From: a virus
IMG/VR virus record: IMGVR_UViG_3300032235_000653
Location: 35,767-99,766 of that record
Length of the DNA stretch: 64,000 nt
Reading direction: 5' to 3' (one strand)
The notes beneath the pieces were generated by a model. The model was not told where the DNA came from. It did not search any database and saw only the letters and a program-made list of their open reading frames with translations. Within the stretch, counting starts at the first letter, position 1. Each line of letters starts with the position of its first letter. The position numbers were made by a program, and so were the translations under genes. Of the stretch, positions 1-6,882 are shown in pieces.

Positions 1-497
1 CTCGTTCTAGCTCGCGTTCGTTCGCTACTCCACGTAGCTGGACCTTCGTCAGTGAAATTCTTGAAGATGAAGACACTTCAGATTCTGAATTGATCGATTT
101 GGTTGCAGGTGCAGTTGGCGAAGGTGTTGCAGTTAAGTTTATGGCCCATCGCAAAGTTGCAGGGCAACTGCCTAAGCCTGCAGACATTTTGGCTGGCAAA
201 GTCACTGAACTCAAAGTGAAAGAGATCAGTGCCATGTATTCGCTGACTATTGCTATGTGCTATGAGCTCCAAGATGTTGCCAAGAAAGAAGGCGGCAAAC
301 CTTCCGCAGAATGGCATTCAATGAGCGACAACTTCTTTAAGTTCATGATGGATAATTTTACCACTGAGCTTACTGTTATGGGTGCTCGTGTTGCGTTGAC
401 TACTTACAACCTGCCCTTTGTTCCTGGCAAGTTGAAGAACTTCGACGAGTTCCATAAGCGTTTTGGTAAGTATATCGTGGCAGCTAGCCAGAAGTAA
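1..497 (+). CDS. AAA+ ATPase (MoxR-like), C-terminal part only
   Basis: The reading frame is open from base 3 to the stop at 495-497, so the 5' part lies outside the window. The visible ~164 residues begin with a Ser/Arg-rich stretch followed by a TPRSWTFVSEIL-type segment, which resembles the C-terminal lid region of phage-borne MoxR-type AAA+ ATPases. The rest is helical, with no catalytic motif visible. The assignment leans on context: a VWA/metallopeptidase-like protein follows at 906, and MoxR ATPases commonly pair with VWA proteins as a chaperone-like couple acting on other proteins. The TTG at 90 is only the first in-frame start-like codon, not a real start, because the frame continues upstream. 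Confidence 0.6.
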   Translation, partial: RSSSRSFATPRSWTFVSEILEDEDTSDSELIDLVAGAVGEGVAVKFMAHRKVAGQLPKPADILAGKVTELKVKEISAMYSLTIAMCYELQDVAKKEGGKPSAEWHSMSDNFFKFMMDNFTTELTVMGARVALTTYNLPFVPGKLKNFDEFHKRFGKYIVAASQK

Positions 498-549
498 GTT
501 TAGGGGCAGAGATTTCAAACTCCTTTGACTCGTAAGTCCCCAATTTATT

Positions 550-843
550 ATGAAATTTAAAATCGAAAAGTTAGATGGAAGACATAAAGGCAATAGTTCC
601 TTTACTCATCGAGCTGTGGTTTTAGGATTAACTGCGGACAGGTTTATCGACTTTTTAACTCTCAGAGAGTGGTGCTGGAATACTTGGGGACCTAGCTGTG
701 AACGCGAAATTTATCTAAATTCTCATTATAATAAAGTTAGAAATAATCCTTGGGTGTGGCACTATAATGGTGATTATAGCGAGTGTTGTATCTACCTGAC
801 AGGATCCAAAGAATTAGAATTGTTTACCTTGAAATGGTTGTAA
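550..843 (+). CDS. Small conserved-type phage protein ending in FTLKWL
   Basis: 97 residues, unknown function. It is rich in aromatic residues, with several Trp and Cys in the middle (WCWNTWG at 42-48). Its C-terminus LFTLKWL matches the C-termini of two other small proteins here (2191-2481, MFALKWL; 6640-6882, YFTLKWG), so these may share a fold or origin. There is no clear Shine-Dalgarno sequence before the ATG. It sits between the AAA+ ATPase and the promoter of the VWA gene. I infer a soluble cytoplasmic protein because no signal or membrane segment is visible. Confidence 0.6.
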   Translation: MKFKIEKLDGRHKGNSSFTHRAVVLGLTADRFIDFLTLREWCWNTWGPSCEREIYLNSHYNKVRNNPWVWHYNGDYSECCIYLTGSKELELFTLKWL

Positions 844-852
844 AAATTGTTT

Positions 853-881
853 TTGACAATAAATCCAATTTCAAATATAAT
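853..881 (+). promoter_or_regulatory. Consensus sigma70-type promoter before the VWA gene
   Basis: TTGACA at 853-858 and TATAAT at 876-881 are both perfect hexamers, separated by the ideal 17 bases. A good ribosome site (AAGGAG, 894-899) and ATG (906) follow. This is a host-type promoter, so the gene is probably expressed early by unmodified host RNA polymerase. Confidence 0.85.
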
Positions 882-905
882 ATACGAATAAACAAGGAGT
901 ACTAA

Positions 906-2204
906 ATGGCTACTACATCAAGCGAAAAGAAAAGCGAACATAAACTTGCAGGTCAATTGACCGAGAATACAGACCCTCGCCTAGACGCCACAGTGCGTGA
1001 AAAACTTGTTACAGCCCGAATCGGTCTCCTTCTTCGTGCGCCCTTTTTCGGCAATCTTGCTACTCGCCTAAAATTGGTTAATGCAGATAGTTGGCTGGGC
1101 ACTGCGGCCACCGATGGTCGTAACTTTTATTACAATACTGAATTTGTAAACAAACTCAAACCCAAGGAAGTCGAGTTCCTTTTTGGACACGAAGTCCTAC
1201 ATAACGTATATGACCATATCGGCCGTACTGGCGATTTCCGTGACCGTCGCCTGTTTAACTGCGCCGCAGATTTTTGCGTAAACAGTGACCTTATCGAACA
1301 AAAGATTGGTGATAAGATTACTCCTTGCCTGTACGATCCAAAATACAAAGGTTGGAGTGCTGAAGAAGTCTACGACGACCTTTACGAAAAAGCAGAAAAA
1401 ATCGACATCAGTGACCTTCTTCAGCAAGTGTTGGACGAGCACATGGACGGAGACGAACAGTCCGACGGAGACGGTGAAGGCGAAGACGGCGATAAAAAAG
1501 GCAAAGGTCGTCCTCGCTTGAGCGAAGAAGAAAAGCGTCAGATCAAAGACGAAATTCGTGAAGCACTGTTGCAGGCTGCTCAGGCTGTGGGCACAGGAAA
1601 CTTGCCAGGTGGTGTTAAGCGTCTTATTAAAGATCTCACTAAACCCGTGGTGAACTGGCGTGAACTGTTGCAACAACAAATTCAAAGCACTGTAAAAGAT
1701 GACTTTAGCTGGATGCGTCCTAACCGTCGTGGCTGGCACATGGATGCTGTCATGCCAGGCATGAAGCCAGGTACTCAAATTGATGTCTGTGTTGCCATTG
1801 ACACTTCGGGTTCTATCAGCGAAAAAGACCTTAAAGACTTCTTGAGTGAAGTTAAAGGTATCATGGAGTCCTACGACGAGTATAAGATTCGTGTTATTAC
1901 ATGGGATACTTCAGTATATAACCCTGAAGAATTTACCAGTGACAATATGTCAGATATTACCAGCTATACTCCCGGTGGCGGTGGTGGTACTGATCCACAT
2001 TGTGTTTGGGAATGGCTCAAAGACAACGACATCGAGCCTAAGAAGTTGATTATGTTTACTGACTTCTGCTTCTTCGGCTGGGATCCTGCTAGTGTTCAAG
2101 ACTACTGTGACACTGTTTGGGTTATCAAAGGCAACAGAGATGCAGAACCTGAGTTTGGTGTTTGGGCTCATTACGAAGAGGCAAAAAAACATGCTCATGC
2201 ATAA
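906..2204 (+). CDS. VWA-like protein with HExxH metallopeptidase-like domain
   Basis: 432 residues. The N-terminal half holds an HExxH zinc-peptidase signature (H95-E-V-L-H99), as in the DUF2201 family of putative metallopeptidases. A very acidic and then Lys-rich linker follows at ~180-210. The C-terminal third is a von Willebrand A-like domain with an intact MIDAS start D299-T-S-G-S303 and a Gly-rich TPGGGGGTDP segment that would supply further metal-site residues. The product most likely works with the upstream AAA+ ATPase, as MoxR/VWA pairs do, to remodel or process a protein target. The target is unknown. The ATG has AAGGAG six bases upstream, and a consensus promoter lies before it. Confidence 0.8.
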   Translation: MATTSSEKKSEHKLAGQLTENTDPRLDATVREKLVTARIGLLLRAPFFGNLATRLKLVNADSWLGTAATDGRNFYYNTEFVNKLKPKEVEFLFGHEVLHNVYDHIGRTGDFRDRRLFNCAADFCVNSDLIEQKIGDKITPCLYDPKYKGWSAEEVYDDLYEKAEKIDISDLLQQVLDEHMDGDEQSDGDGEGEDGDKKGKGRPRLSEEEKRQIKDEIREALLQAAQAVGTGNLPGGVKRLIKDLTKPVVNWRELLQQQIQSTVKDDFSWMRPNRRGWHMDAVMPGMKPGTQIDVCVAIDTSGSISEKDLKDFLSEVKGIMESYDEYKIRVITWDTSVYNPEEFTSDNMSDITSYTPGGGGGTDPHCVWEWLKDNDIEPKKLIMFTDFCFFGWDPASVQDYCDTVWVIKGNRDAEPEFGVWAHYEEAKKHAHA

Positions 2205-2481
2205 AGATGTTACTACTGTCCACAAAGATATTGTTGAAAACATTTTAGATAAACTGGCAGATGATCTAGGAAAAGAAATTGACTTCAACATTATGGCAGA
2301 AGAGTTGTCCAGGTGCGGTTGGTCTAATGTAGATCTTCCGCCATTTGATAATCGATACAATCTCAATGACATCTTAGATTGGGCATATCATCATTGTCAG
2401 GGCGGATTTGAAACTTGTGGTGTGCGTTATATTTTTGAAGATCAAAAGGATGCTACAATGTTTGCGTTAAAATGGTTGTGA
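2191..2481 (+). CDS. Small phage protein ending in FALKWL
   Basis: 96 residues. The frame is open further upstream, but a start at 2191 (or 2197) is preferred: it follows the purine-rich GAAGAGG at 2175-2181 and overlaps the preceding stop by only 14 (or 8) bases. The product is acidic and mostly helical, with two Cys (CGW, CGV). It ends in ATMFALKWL, the C-terminal signature shared with the proteins at 550 and 6640. Function unknown. Confidence 0.65.
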   Translation: MLMHKDVTTVHKDIVENILDKLADDLGKEIDFNIMAEELSRCGWSNVDLPPFDNRYNLNDILDWAYHHCQGGFETCGVRYIFEDQKDATMFALKWL

Positions 2482-2483
2482 CA

Positions 2484-2495
2484 TCTTACGTAAGA
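2484..2495. repeat. 12-bp perfect palindrome (TCTTACGTAAGA)
   Basis: A self-complementary 12-mer sits just after the stop at 2481 and 32 bases before the next start (2527). It is followed by ACTTAAATA, which contains the TAAATA core of a late promoter. It is too short and loopless for a terminator, so a protein-binding site is possible. Confidence 0.35.
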
Positions 2496-2526
2496 CTTAA
2501 ATATTTTTAGCTCATCAAAGGTATAT

Positions 2527-2823
2527 ATGAGTCACGAACAAGACAAACTTAAGAACAGTAAACGCAGATTTGAAGATGAGAATGCCGTAAAGAAACAGAC
2601 TAAGATTGCTAAAGAGCACGGTGCTCCTGTAAAAGAACCGCATCGGTTGCATAAAAAACATGCCATGGATTGTGGAAATCCAGAATGCTATCTCTGCGGC
2701 AATCCCAGAAAAACACATAAAGATAAGTTAACTATTCAAGAAAAAAGATTCTATCAGGACACAGATAAAGTCACTGACAGGCATAGTAACGGAATTTCTT
2801 CAAATGAAACGAATGAAAATTGA
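2527..2823 (+). CDS. Small basic protein with Cys-rich CGNPECYLCGNPRK motif
   Basis: 98 residues, very rich in Lys, Glu and His. Residues ~50-62 hold a C-G-N-P-x-C-x-x-C-G-N-P-R-K motif, with a nearby HKKH-type cluster. This looks like a small zinc knuckle and suggests nucleic-acid or protein binding, but no specific function can be given. AAAGG at 2517-2521 precedes the ATG. Its end overlaps the next small gene (start 2804). Confidence 0.65.
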   Translation: MSHEQDKLKNSKRRFEDENAVKKQTKIAKEHGAPVKEPHRLHKKHAMDCGNPECYLCGNPRKTHKDKLTIQEKRFYQDTDKVTDRHSNGISSNETNEN

Positions 2824-2983
2824 TCTTCGAGACGTGATGGACGAAGATGAGTTTTACAGTAAAAATCATCGTGAAACAGACGACGACTTTTATAAGAAGT
2901 CAGATAAAAATTTAAACAATAAGAAATCGACTAAAAATCGACATGCTCAATATCGAGACGAAGACGACAAAGAGTTTCTATAA
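2804..2983 (+). CDS. 59-residue highly charged hypothetical protein
   Basis: ATG at 2804 and TAA at 2981-2983; it overlaps the previous stop by 20 bases. The product starts MKRMKIDLRDVMDEDEFY and is almost entirely Asp, Glu, Lys, Arg and Asn, ending DEDDKEFL. It is probably disordered and may bind a basic or nucleic-acid partner. It fills an otherwise empty gap in a tightly packed gene run, which supports it. There is no known family that I recognise. Confidence 0.5.
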   Translation: MKRMKIDLRDVMDEDEFYSKNHRETDDDFYKKSDKNLNNKKSTKNRHAQYRDEDDKEFL

Positions 2984-3003
2984 AATAACTTAGTGAGTAA
3001 ACT

Positions 3004-3231
3004 ATGAGCAAAAGAGTTGGACCTATTACCCTTGACAGTGACGCTGCGGATCGTATTACTTTGTTGAACTTAAAAGAGTATCGCGGCTTTCTTAAAAAAG
3101 AACTTAGAGATTGGAGGAAAAATCCTCTAACAGATGATAATCCCATGGGACGTTGGTTGCACCCCGAAGATGTCGCACTTAACATCCGTGTAATTGACGC
3201 ACTAACTACAGTTATTAAGCAATTCGAATGA
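3004..3231 (+). CDS. Conserved-type small phage protein (75 aa)
   Basis: 75 residues, mixed charge and predicted helical, with a central DNPMGRWLHPEDV segment that looks like a conserved core. No enzyme motif is visible. Its stop overlaps the next start as ATGA (3228-3231), so the pair is translationally coupled. Function unknown. Confidence 0.65.
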   Translation: MSKRVGPITLDSDAADRITLLNLKEYRGFLKKELRDWRKNPLTDDNPMGRWLHPEDVALNIRVIDALTTVIKQFE

Positions 3232-3695
3232 AGAAAATCTTTTACGAAAAGCAGGGTCGAAAATACGTTCCTGTATACGAGTATGATCAAAATCTACTAG
3301 ATGCCTTTCCCAAGGGCACACACATTGTTATGTGTTATCCAGGTGGGCAAAGTCGCAGATACAACATCGACCCCAACTATGCTGCATTAATTGCTGCCGG
3401 GCGTGTGGCAGAAGAGGCCATGACGAAAGCTATTCGCGAAGCCAGTGAGATGCGGCCCCAACGAGCAATGCTGACTGAAGGTCAGCACAAGGCATGGAAA
3501 AAATTGGCAAAAGAATTTGGGGACGATTTGGCCACACTGAGCATTAAAAGCGCACATGATATTGCCGAAGCTGGATTGGCTGCTCTCAATGAAGAAGCCG
3601 ATAAACTGATGAAAAACGCAAGTGTGCGCGAAGCTTATAATCAGTTCATTATGATGTGTGAACTTTGTAAAGAACACGATGCTGAAGTACGGTGA
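3228..3695 (+). CDS. Conserved-type phage protein (155 aa)
   Basis: 155 residues. The N-terminal ~50 residues are a small beta-rich unit (KGTHIVMCYPGGQSRRY). The rest is helical and includes RPQRAMLTEGQHKAWKKL and an SAHDIAEAGL segment. There is no recognised catalytic motif. It is coupled to the gene before by an ATGA overlap and overlaps the next gene by 17 bases. I cannot name a function. Confidence 0.65.
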   Translation: MKKIFYEKQGRKYVPVYEYDQNLLDAFPKGTHIVMCYPGGQSRRYNIDPNYAALIAAGRVAEEAMTKAIREASEMRPQRAMLTEGQHKAWKKLAKEFGDDLATLSIKSAHDIAEAGLAALNEEADKLMKNASVREAYNQFIMMCELCKEHDAEVR

Positions 3696-3951
3696 AATTA
3701 ATCCTTTGAATGTGTTCGGACTCCGACGGATGGACCATTGTCCCCCACATTTCGAAAAAGTACATTTCGATTTACGCACCAGTGAAAAACATATCACTGA
3801 TTGGATTTATGAGCACCTAATTGGAAGATTTTGGTTTGGTGATTTTTACGACGATAAAAATACTTTGTGTAAATGTGCTGCTTTTGAAACCAAAAGCGAA
3901 GCCAGTTATTTTATGCTGATGATAGACTCTTTTAATGTTTATCAACAATAA
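3679..3951 (+). CDS. Small phage protein with WIYEHLIGRFWFGD segment
   Basis: 90 residues from the ATG at 3679. A GTG at 3658 in the same frame would add 7 residues but deepen the overlap with the previous gene. The product has DHCPPHFEKV near the start, then WIYEHLIGRFWFGDF, two Cys in LCKCAAFE, and ends with an EASYFMLM helix. The layout resembles the small proteins with a C-terminal FxLKW signature, but the signature itself is absent. Function unknown. Confidence 0.6.
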   Translation: MLKYGEINPLNVFGLRRMDHCPPHFEKVHFDLRTSEKHITDWIYEHLIGRFWFGDFYDDKNTLCKCAAFETKSEASYFMLMIDSFNVYQQ

Positions 3952-3980
3952 ACATATTCATACTTAGATCTAAAAATTTT

Positions 3981-4022
3981 CTCCGGTGATGTAACAGGTT
4001 AAATAACTTTATATCACCGGAG
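3981..4022 (+). promoter_or_regulatory. RBS-sequestering hairpin with late-promoter-like core in the loop
   Basis: CTCCGGTGAT (3981-3990) is the exact reverse complement of ATCACCGGAG (4013-4022). The stem extends inward by a G-U and three A-U pairs. The right arm contains the GGAG ribosome site for the ATG at 4028. The region between the arms contains GTTAAATA (3998-4005), sharing the TAAATA core of the T4 late promoter. RNA begun upstream would hide the ribosome site, while RNA begun at the internal late start would lack the left arm. Confidence 0.65.
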
Positions 4023-4027
4023 TAATA

Positions 4028-4234
4028 ATGACCACTGAATCTAAACAAGTTCAAGTTCCTTCTAAAGAACTTCTTACAATCTTATCTAGTATGCAATTGG
4101 CCAGCAGCCGTGGTGCATTCAGGCCTGAAGAATTTACAGAAATCGGATCTGCATATCAGGCATTATATGCTTTTTTAGTTGATCTGAATGTTATCGCGCC
4201 AGCGCCAGCCGCTACAGAAACACCCAATCAATAA
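4028..4234 (+). CDS. Small phage protein, translation probably hairpin-controlled (68 aa)
   Basis: 68 residues: a helical core with SSRGAFRPEEFTEIGSAYQAL (split as SSRGAFRPEE and FTEIGSAYQAL) and a Pro/Ala-rich tail. I recognise this only as a conserved-looking small T4-like phage protein without assigned function. Its ribosome site GGAG (4019-4022) lies in the right arm of a strong hairpin, so it should be made mainly from late transcripts, as for T4 lysozyme and soc. That predicts a late, perhaps virion-linked role. Confidence 0.65.
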   Translation: MTTESKQVQVPSKELLTILSSMQLASSRGAFRPEEFTEIGSAYQALYAFLVDLNVIAPAPAATETPNQ

Positions 4235-4243
4235 GGATTTATT

Positions 4244-4930
4244 ATGATTAAACATGTAGGCAAACACAGTAACAAAAAATGTGTTATTTTATTTAAAACA
4301 GTACCAGGAGAAGAGCATATGTGTTTGGTCATATACCCTGATACATTACCCCGCCACATTCATGACGATGTAATGACTGCTCTAGAAAGCGAATCCGGGC
4401 AGCAAGCCAAAGAGTTCAGTGATTATCTATTTAGATATACACTAAAAGATGGCAACAATGCATTAGAAACTTTACACAAAGAAGGCATGATTAAAAAAGT
4501 GCCAACTAATCAGGTTATTGTTACACCTAATGCCAAAAGCACTGTACGTTTAGATGAACTTAATTCAATTTTATCAAAGTTGGCGCAAGGAGAAGATGCA
4601 GTTAAGGCATTAGCTGAATTAGACAAAAACTCAGGCATGGTAAACCAACGTCGAGTTCGCGAAGGATTGGAACCTGGCGAAGTGCGGGCACCGCGTGAAT
4701 CTCGCAGTACTCCTGCTCAGATTACAAACAACATAAGTATTAATGATGTGCTGTCAGACGAAGACCTTGCCACACAACGTCTAGCCCAAGCACAGAAGCT
4801 GCAATCGGACGCCAAAGCATTGTTAGCAGAAGCAGCTCGTTTGCAAGAAGAAGCATTAAAACTTAACGGTCCCGCAGCAAAAAATGGCACAACAAAATCC
4901 AAAAAAACAGTCAAAGCCAAAGAAGCTTAA
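4244..4930 (+). CDS. Conserved-type T4-like phage protein (228 aa)
   Basis: 228 residues. The N-terminal domain (1-~95) begins KHVGKHSNKK and contains GEEHMCLVIYPDTLP and ETLHKEGMIKKV segments, which look like a conserved fold. The C-terminal half is a low-complexity helix, rich in Ala, Gln and Leu at ~170-208 (probable coiled coil), with a basic Lys tail. AAGGA at 4233-4237 precedes the ATG. It overlaps the next gene by 47 bases. I recall similar proteins in marine T4-like phages, but none with a known function. Confidence 0.65.
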   Translation: MIKHVGKHSNKKCVILFKTVPGEEHMCLVIYPDTLPRHIHDDVMTALESESGQQAKEFSDYLFRYTLKDGNNALETLHKEGMIKKVPTNQVIVTPNAKSTVRLDELNSILSKLAQGEDAVKALAELDKNSGMVNQRRVREGLEPGEVRAPRESRSTPAQITNNISINDVLSDEDLATQRLAQAQKLQSDAKALLAEAARLQEEALKLNGPAAKNGTTKSKKTVKAKEA

Positions 4931-5222
4931 TTTAAATTCAAAATCTATTTGGAAAAACATTCTTAAAGAAGTTGAAAAGAGGGAAGTACCTATACATGTT
5001 TTAGAAAAACTTATGGTACATCTTAAAGACGGTACTATGGTCACAGTTGATATTAAAAAACTGTTGGCCGAAGGTGCAGATCCCGACGAAATAGAACAAC
5101 ATGTTTCTAGTAGACTCGATGAATTAGATTTATATATAGACAACGTAGATTTTTTTGTAGACATCGATTTAGTAGAAAAAACAGTACAACCAGAAACAGA
5201 CAGGCTATTATCTAAACTATGA
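4884..5222 (+). CDS. Conserved-type small phage protein (112 aa)
   Basis: 112 residues: a basic N-terminus (NPKKQSKPKK) and then an acidic, ordered core with VHLKDGTMVTVDIKKLL, an ADPDEIEQHV helix and repeated acidic beta strands (LYIDNVDFFVDIDL). No catalytic motif is visible. The ATG lies inside the 3' end of the previous gene, and its stop overlaps the dihydrofolate reductase start as ATGA (5219-5222), so it is co-translated with nucleotide metabolism. Function unknown. Confidence 0.65.
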   Translation: MAQQNPKKQSKPKKLNLNSKSIWKNILKEVEKREVPIHVLEKLMVHLKDGTMVTVDIKKLLAEGADPDEIEQHVSSRLDELDLYIDNVDFFVDIDLVEKTVQPETDRLLSKL

Positions 5223-5722
5223 TCAAGGCAATTTTTGCTGTAGATCACTGGGGAGGAATGGGGTTTAACGGTTCATTGCCGTGGCCTCATCATCCCGAAG
5301 ATTTACAATATTTCAAAGAACAAACCATGGGAGACATTGTCGTCATGGGAAGAAAAACATGGGATGATCCCAAAATGCCAAAACCGTTGCCTGGACGTAT
5401 AAATTACGTAGCAACAAATAAACCCATTTTTGGTTATGGCATTACTACTATCCGCGGAGATCTGCAGGAAAATATTCGTAAAATTCAAAATGTATATCCA
5501 AAAAAAACAATTTGGATTATCGGCGGGCCTGACATTTTGATGGAAACTCGAGATTTAGTAGATCAAGTTCATATTACTCATTTCAAAGGTCAGTTCAGAA
5601 CTGACCGGCAAATTGACTTAAAAAAATATTTAAGTTTATTCAGAGCTACCAGTGCTGCAACTAGTTTAGACAAAAAATGTTCCTGGATGACTTATAAAAA
5701 TATTGACATATTCCGTCAATAA
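5219..5722 (+). CDS. folA: Dihydrofolate reductase
   Basis: 167 residues, a normal DHFR length. It reduces dihydrofolate to tetrahydrofolate with NADPH, replacing the folate oxidised by the neighbouring thymidylate synthase. Visible motifs are the N-terminal strand and loop with GMGFNGSLPW (13-22), the catalytic acid D28 in PED followed by LQYF, the GRKTW segment (44-48) of the NADPH site, and IGGPDIL (101-107). The start overlaps the previous stop as ATGA. The last codons overlap a promoter-like sequence for thyA. Phage DHFRs of this type also act as virion components in T4, but nothing here shows that. Confidence 0.93.
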   Translation: MIKAIFAVDHWGGMGFNGSLPWPHHPEDLQYFKEQTMGDIVVMGRKTWDDPKMPKPLPGRINYVATNKPIFGYGITTIRGDLQENIRKIQNVYPKKTIWIIGGPDILMETRDLVDQVHITHFKGQFRTDRQIDLKKYLSLFRATSAATSLDKKCSWMTYKNIDIFRQ

Positions 5723-5731
5723 AATTATACT
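5703..5731 (+). promoter_or_regulatory. Sigma70-like promoter before thyA
   Basis: TTGACA (5703-5708), a 17-base spacer and TATACT (5726-5731). This is a near-perfect host-type promoter lying across the end of folA. The predicted start point falls at about 5738, which is the thyA ATG itself, and there is no Shine-Dalgarno sequence before that ATG. Confidence 0.55.
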
Positions 5732-5737
5732 TGATGC

Positions 5738-6643
5738 ATGGAACAACAATACTTAGATGCATTAAAATATGTGCTAGAAAATGGCACTAACAAATCCGAT
5801 CGCACTGGCACTGGCACCATTAGCGTGTTTGGTATGCAACAACGCTACAACTTACAACACGGATTCCCTGCCGTAACAACTAAGAAGCTCGCATGGAAAT
5901 CTGTTGTGTCCGAATTGCTGTGGTTCATTGAAGGTTCGGGGGACGAAAAGCGGTTACGCGAGATATTACATGGTAGCACCGAGTCTAGCAAGACAACCAT
6001 CTGGTCTGCCAATGCCACAGCACCTTATTGGACTAATAGATATAAAAAATTCCCCCCACGTGGTCCACAATTTGAAGGCGACCTCGGTCGTGTATATGGT
6101 GTACAGTGGCGACATTGGCGCACCAGTGAGAAAAAATTAAATGATAATAACAACGATATTGTCAATGTTGAAGTAGATCAACTCTTAGAATTAATTAAGG
6201 GAATAAAAGCAGACCCTCACGGACGAAGACATATATTATCTGCATGGAATCCAGGTGAATTACAAGACATGGCCCTGCCACCGTGCCACTGCTTTGCTCA
6301 ATTTTATGTAGCAGATGGTAAACTAAGTTGCCAGATGTATCAAAGAAGTTGTGACATGTTTTTAGGTGTTCCCTTTAACATCGCGAGCTACAGTTTGTTA
6401 ACACACCTAGTGGCTCAAGTGTGCAATTTGGATGTTGGAGAGTTCGTTCACGTGCTGGGAGATGCACACATATATCTAAATCATGTAGAGCAGGTAAAAG
6501 AACAATTATCACGTGAACCATTGCCTGCCCCACAATTGTGGTTAAACCCAGACATCAATGATATCGATAAATTTACCATGGCCGATATTCAATTAGACAA
6601 CTATCAAAGTCATGGTACTATCAAAGCAGACATGGCTGTATGA
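5738..6643 (+). CDS. thyA: Thymidylate synthase (ThyA type)
   Basis: 301 residues. It converts dUMP to dTMP with methylene-tetrahydrofolate. Key motifs are present: the N-terminal DRTGTGTISVFG, R-R-H around 163-165, the active-site loop P181-P-C183-H-C with the nucleophile C183, and QRSCDMFLGVPFNIASY (202-218). It is slightly longer than the bacterial enzyme (~264), with an insert around residues 128-147 rich in Asn and Lys. It lies directly after folA, forming the classic dTMP-synthesis pair. It is the ordinary dUMP enzyme by motif. A dCMP hydroxymethylase, a distant relative, is less likely because the whole ThyA signature is intact. Confidence 0.95.
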   Translation: MEQQYLDALKYVLENGTNKSDRTGTGTISVFGMQQRYNLQHGFPAVTTKKLAWKSVVSELLWFIEGSGDEKRLREILHGSTESSKTTIWSANATAPYWTNRYKKFPPRGPQFEGDLGRVYGVQWRHWRTSEKKLNDNNNDIVNVEVDQLLELIKGIKADPHGRRHILSAWNPGELQDMALPPCHCFAQFYVADGKLSCQMYQRSCDMFLGVPFNIASYSLLTHLVAQVCNLDVGEFVHVLGDAHIYLNHVEQVKEQLSREPLPAPQLWLNPDINDIDKFTMADIQLDNYQSHGTIKADMAV

Positions 6644-6882
6644 AAGTAAAAGTACACGAGTTTACTATGAGTGATGTAGACGACTTTGCAATTTACGTCG
6701 CTGAACCTTTATATAATTGGGAAAAGAGCGAGCAAGGCCAGTGGGTTATGAATAATGCTGTCGGAGCACCTTCATGGCATTCGGGCTGGGATGCCAATAC
6801 TTTTCAAAATAAGGTAACCATTATAGCAGACTTGCAAGAAAAAGATCTAACATATTTTACATTGAAATGGGGCATTAGATGA
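6640..6882 (+). CDS. Small phage protein with VxEFTMxDVDD start, FTLKWG end
   Basis: 80 residues. It begins with KVHEFTMSDVDDFAIYVAEPLYNWE, here given in two parts: a beta strand KVHEFTMSDV and the segment AEPLYNWEKSEQGQWVM. It also contains a W-H-S-G-W-D segment and ends TYFTLKWGIR. The C-terminus matches the small proteins at 550 and 2191. It is coupled by 4-base overlaps to both thyA and the epimerase gene. Function unknown; the consistent placement beside thyA may reflect co-regulation. Confidence 0.65.
   Translation: MKVKVHEFTMSDVDDFAIYVAEPLYNWEKSEQGQWVMNNAVGAPSWHSGWDANTFQNKVTIIADLQEKDLTYFTLKWGIR

Noticed and set aside
1197-1778. Long antisense frame (193 codons) opposite the VWA gene
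   Set aside because: It is a shadow of the strongly supported plus-strand gene; no ribosome site, and the sequence has no family-like motifs.
1950-2372. Antisense frame (140 codons) spanning the VWA end and next gene
   Set aside because: It crosses two credible plus-strand genes and is of odd composition.
3387-3797. Antisense frame (136 codons)
   Set aside because: Shadow of 3228-3695; Phe/Cys/Ser-rich product typical of reverse frames in this region.
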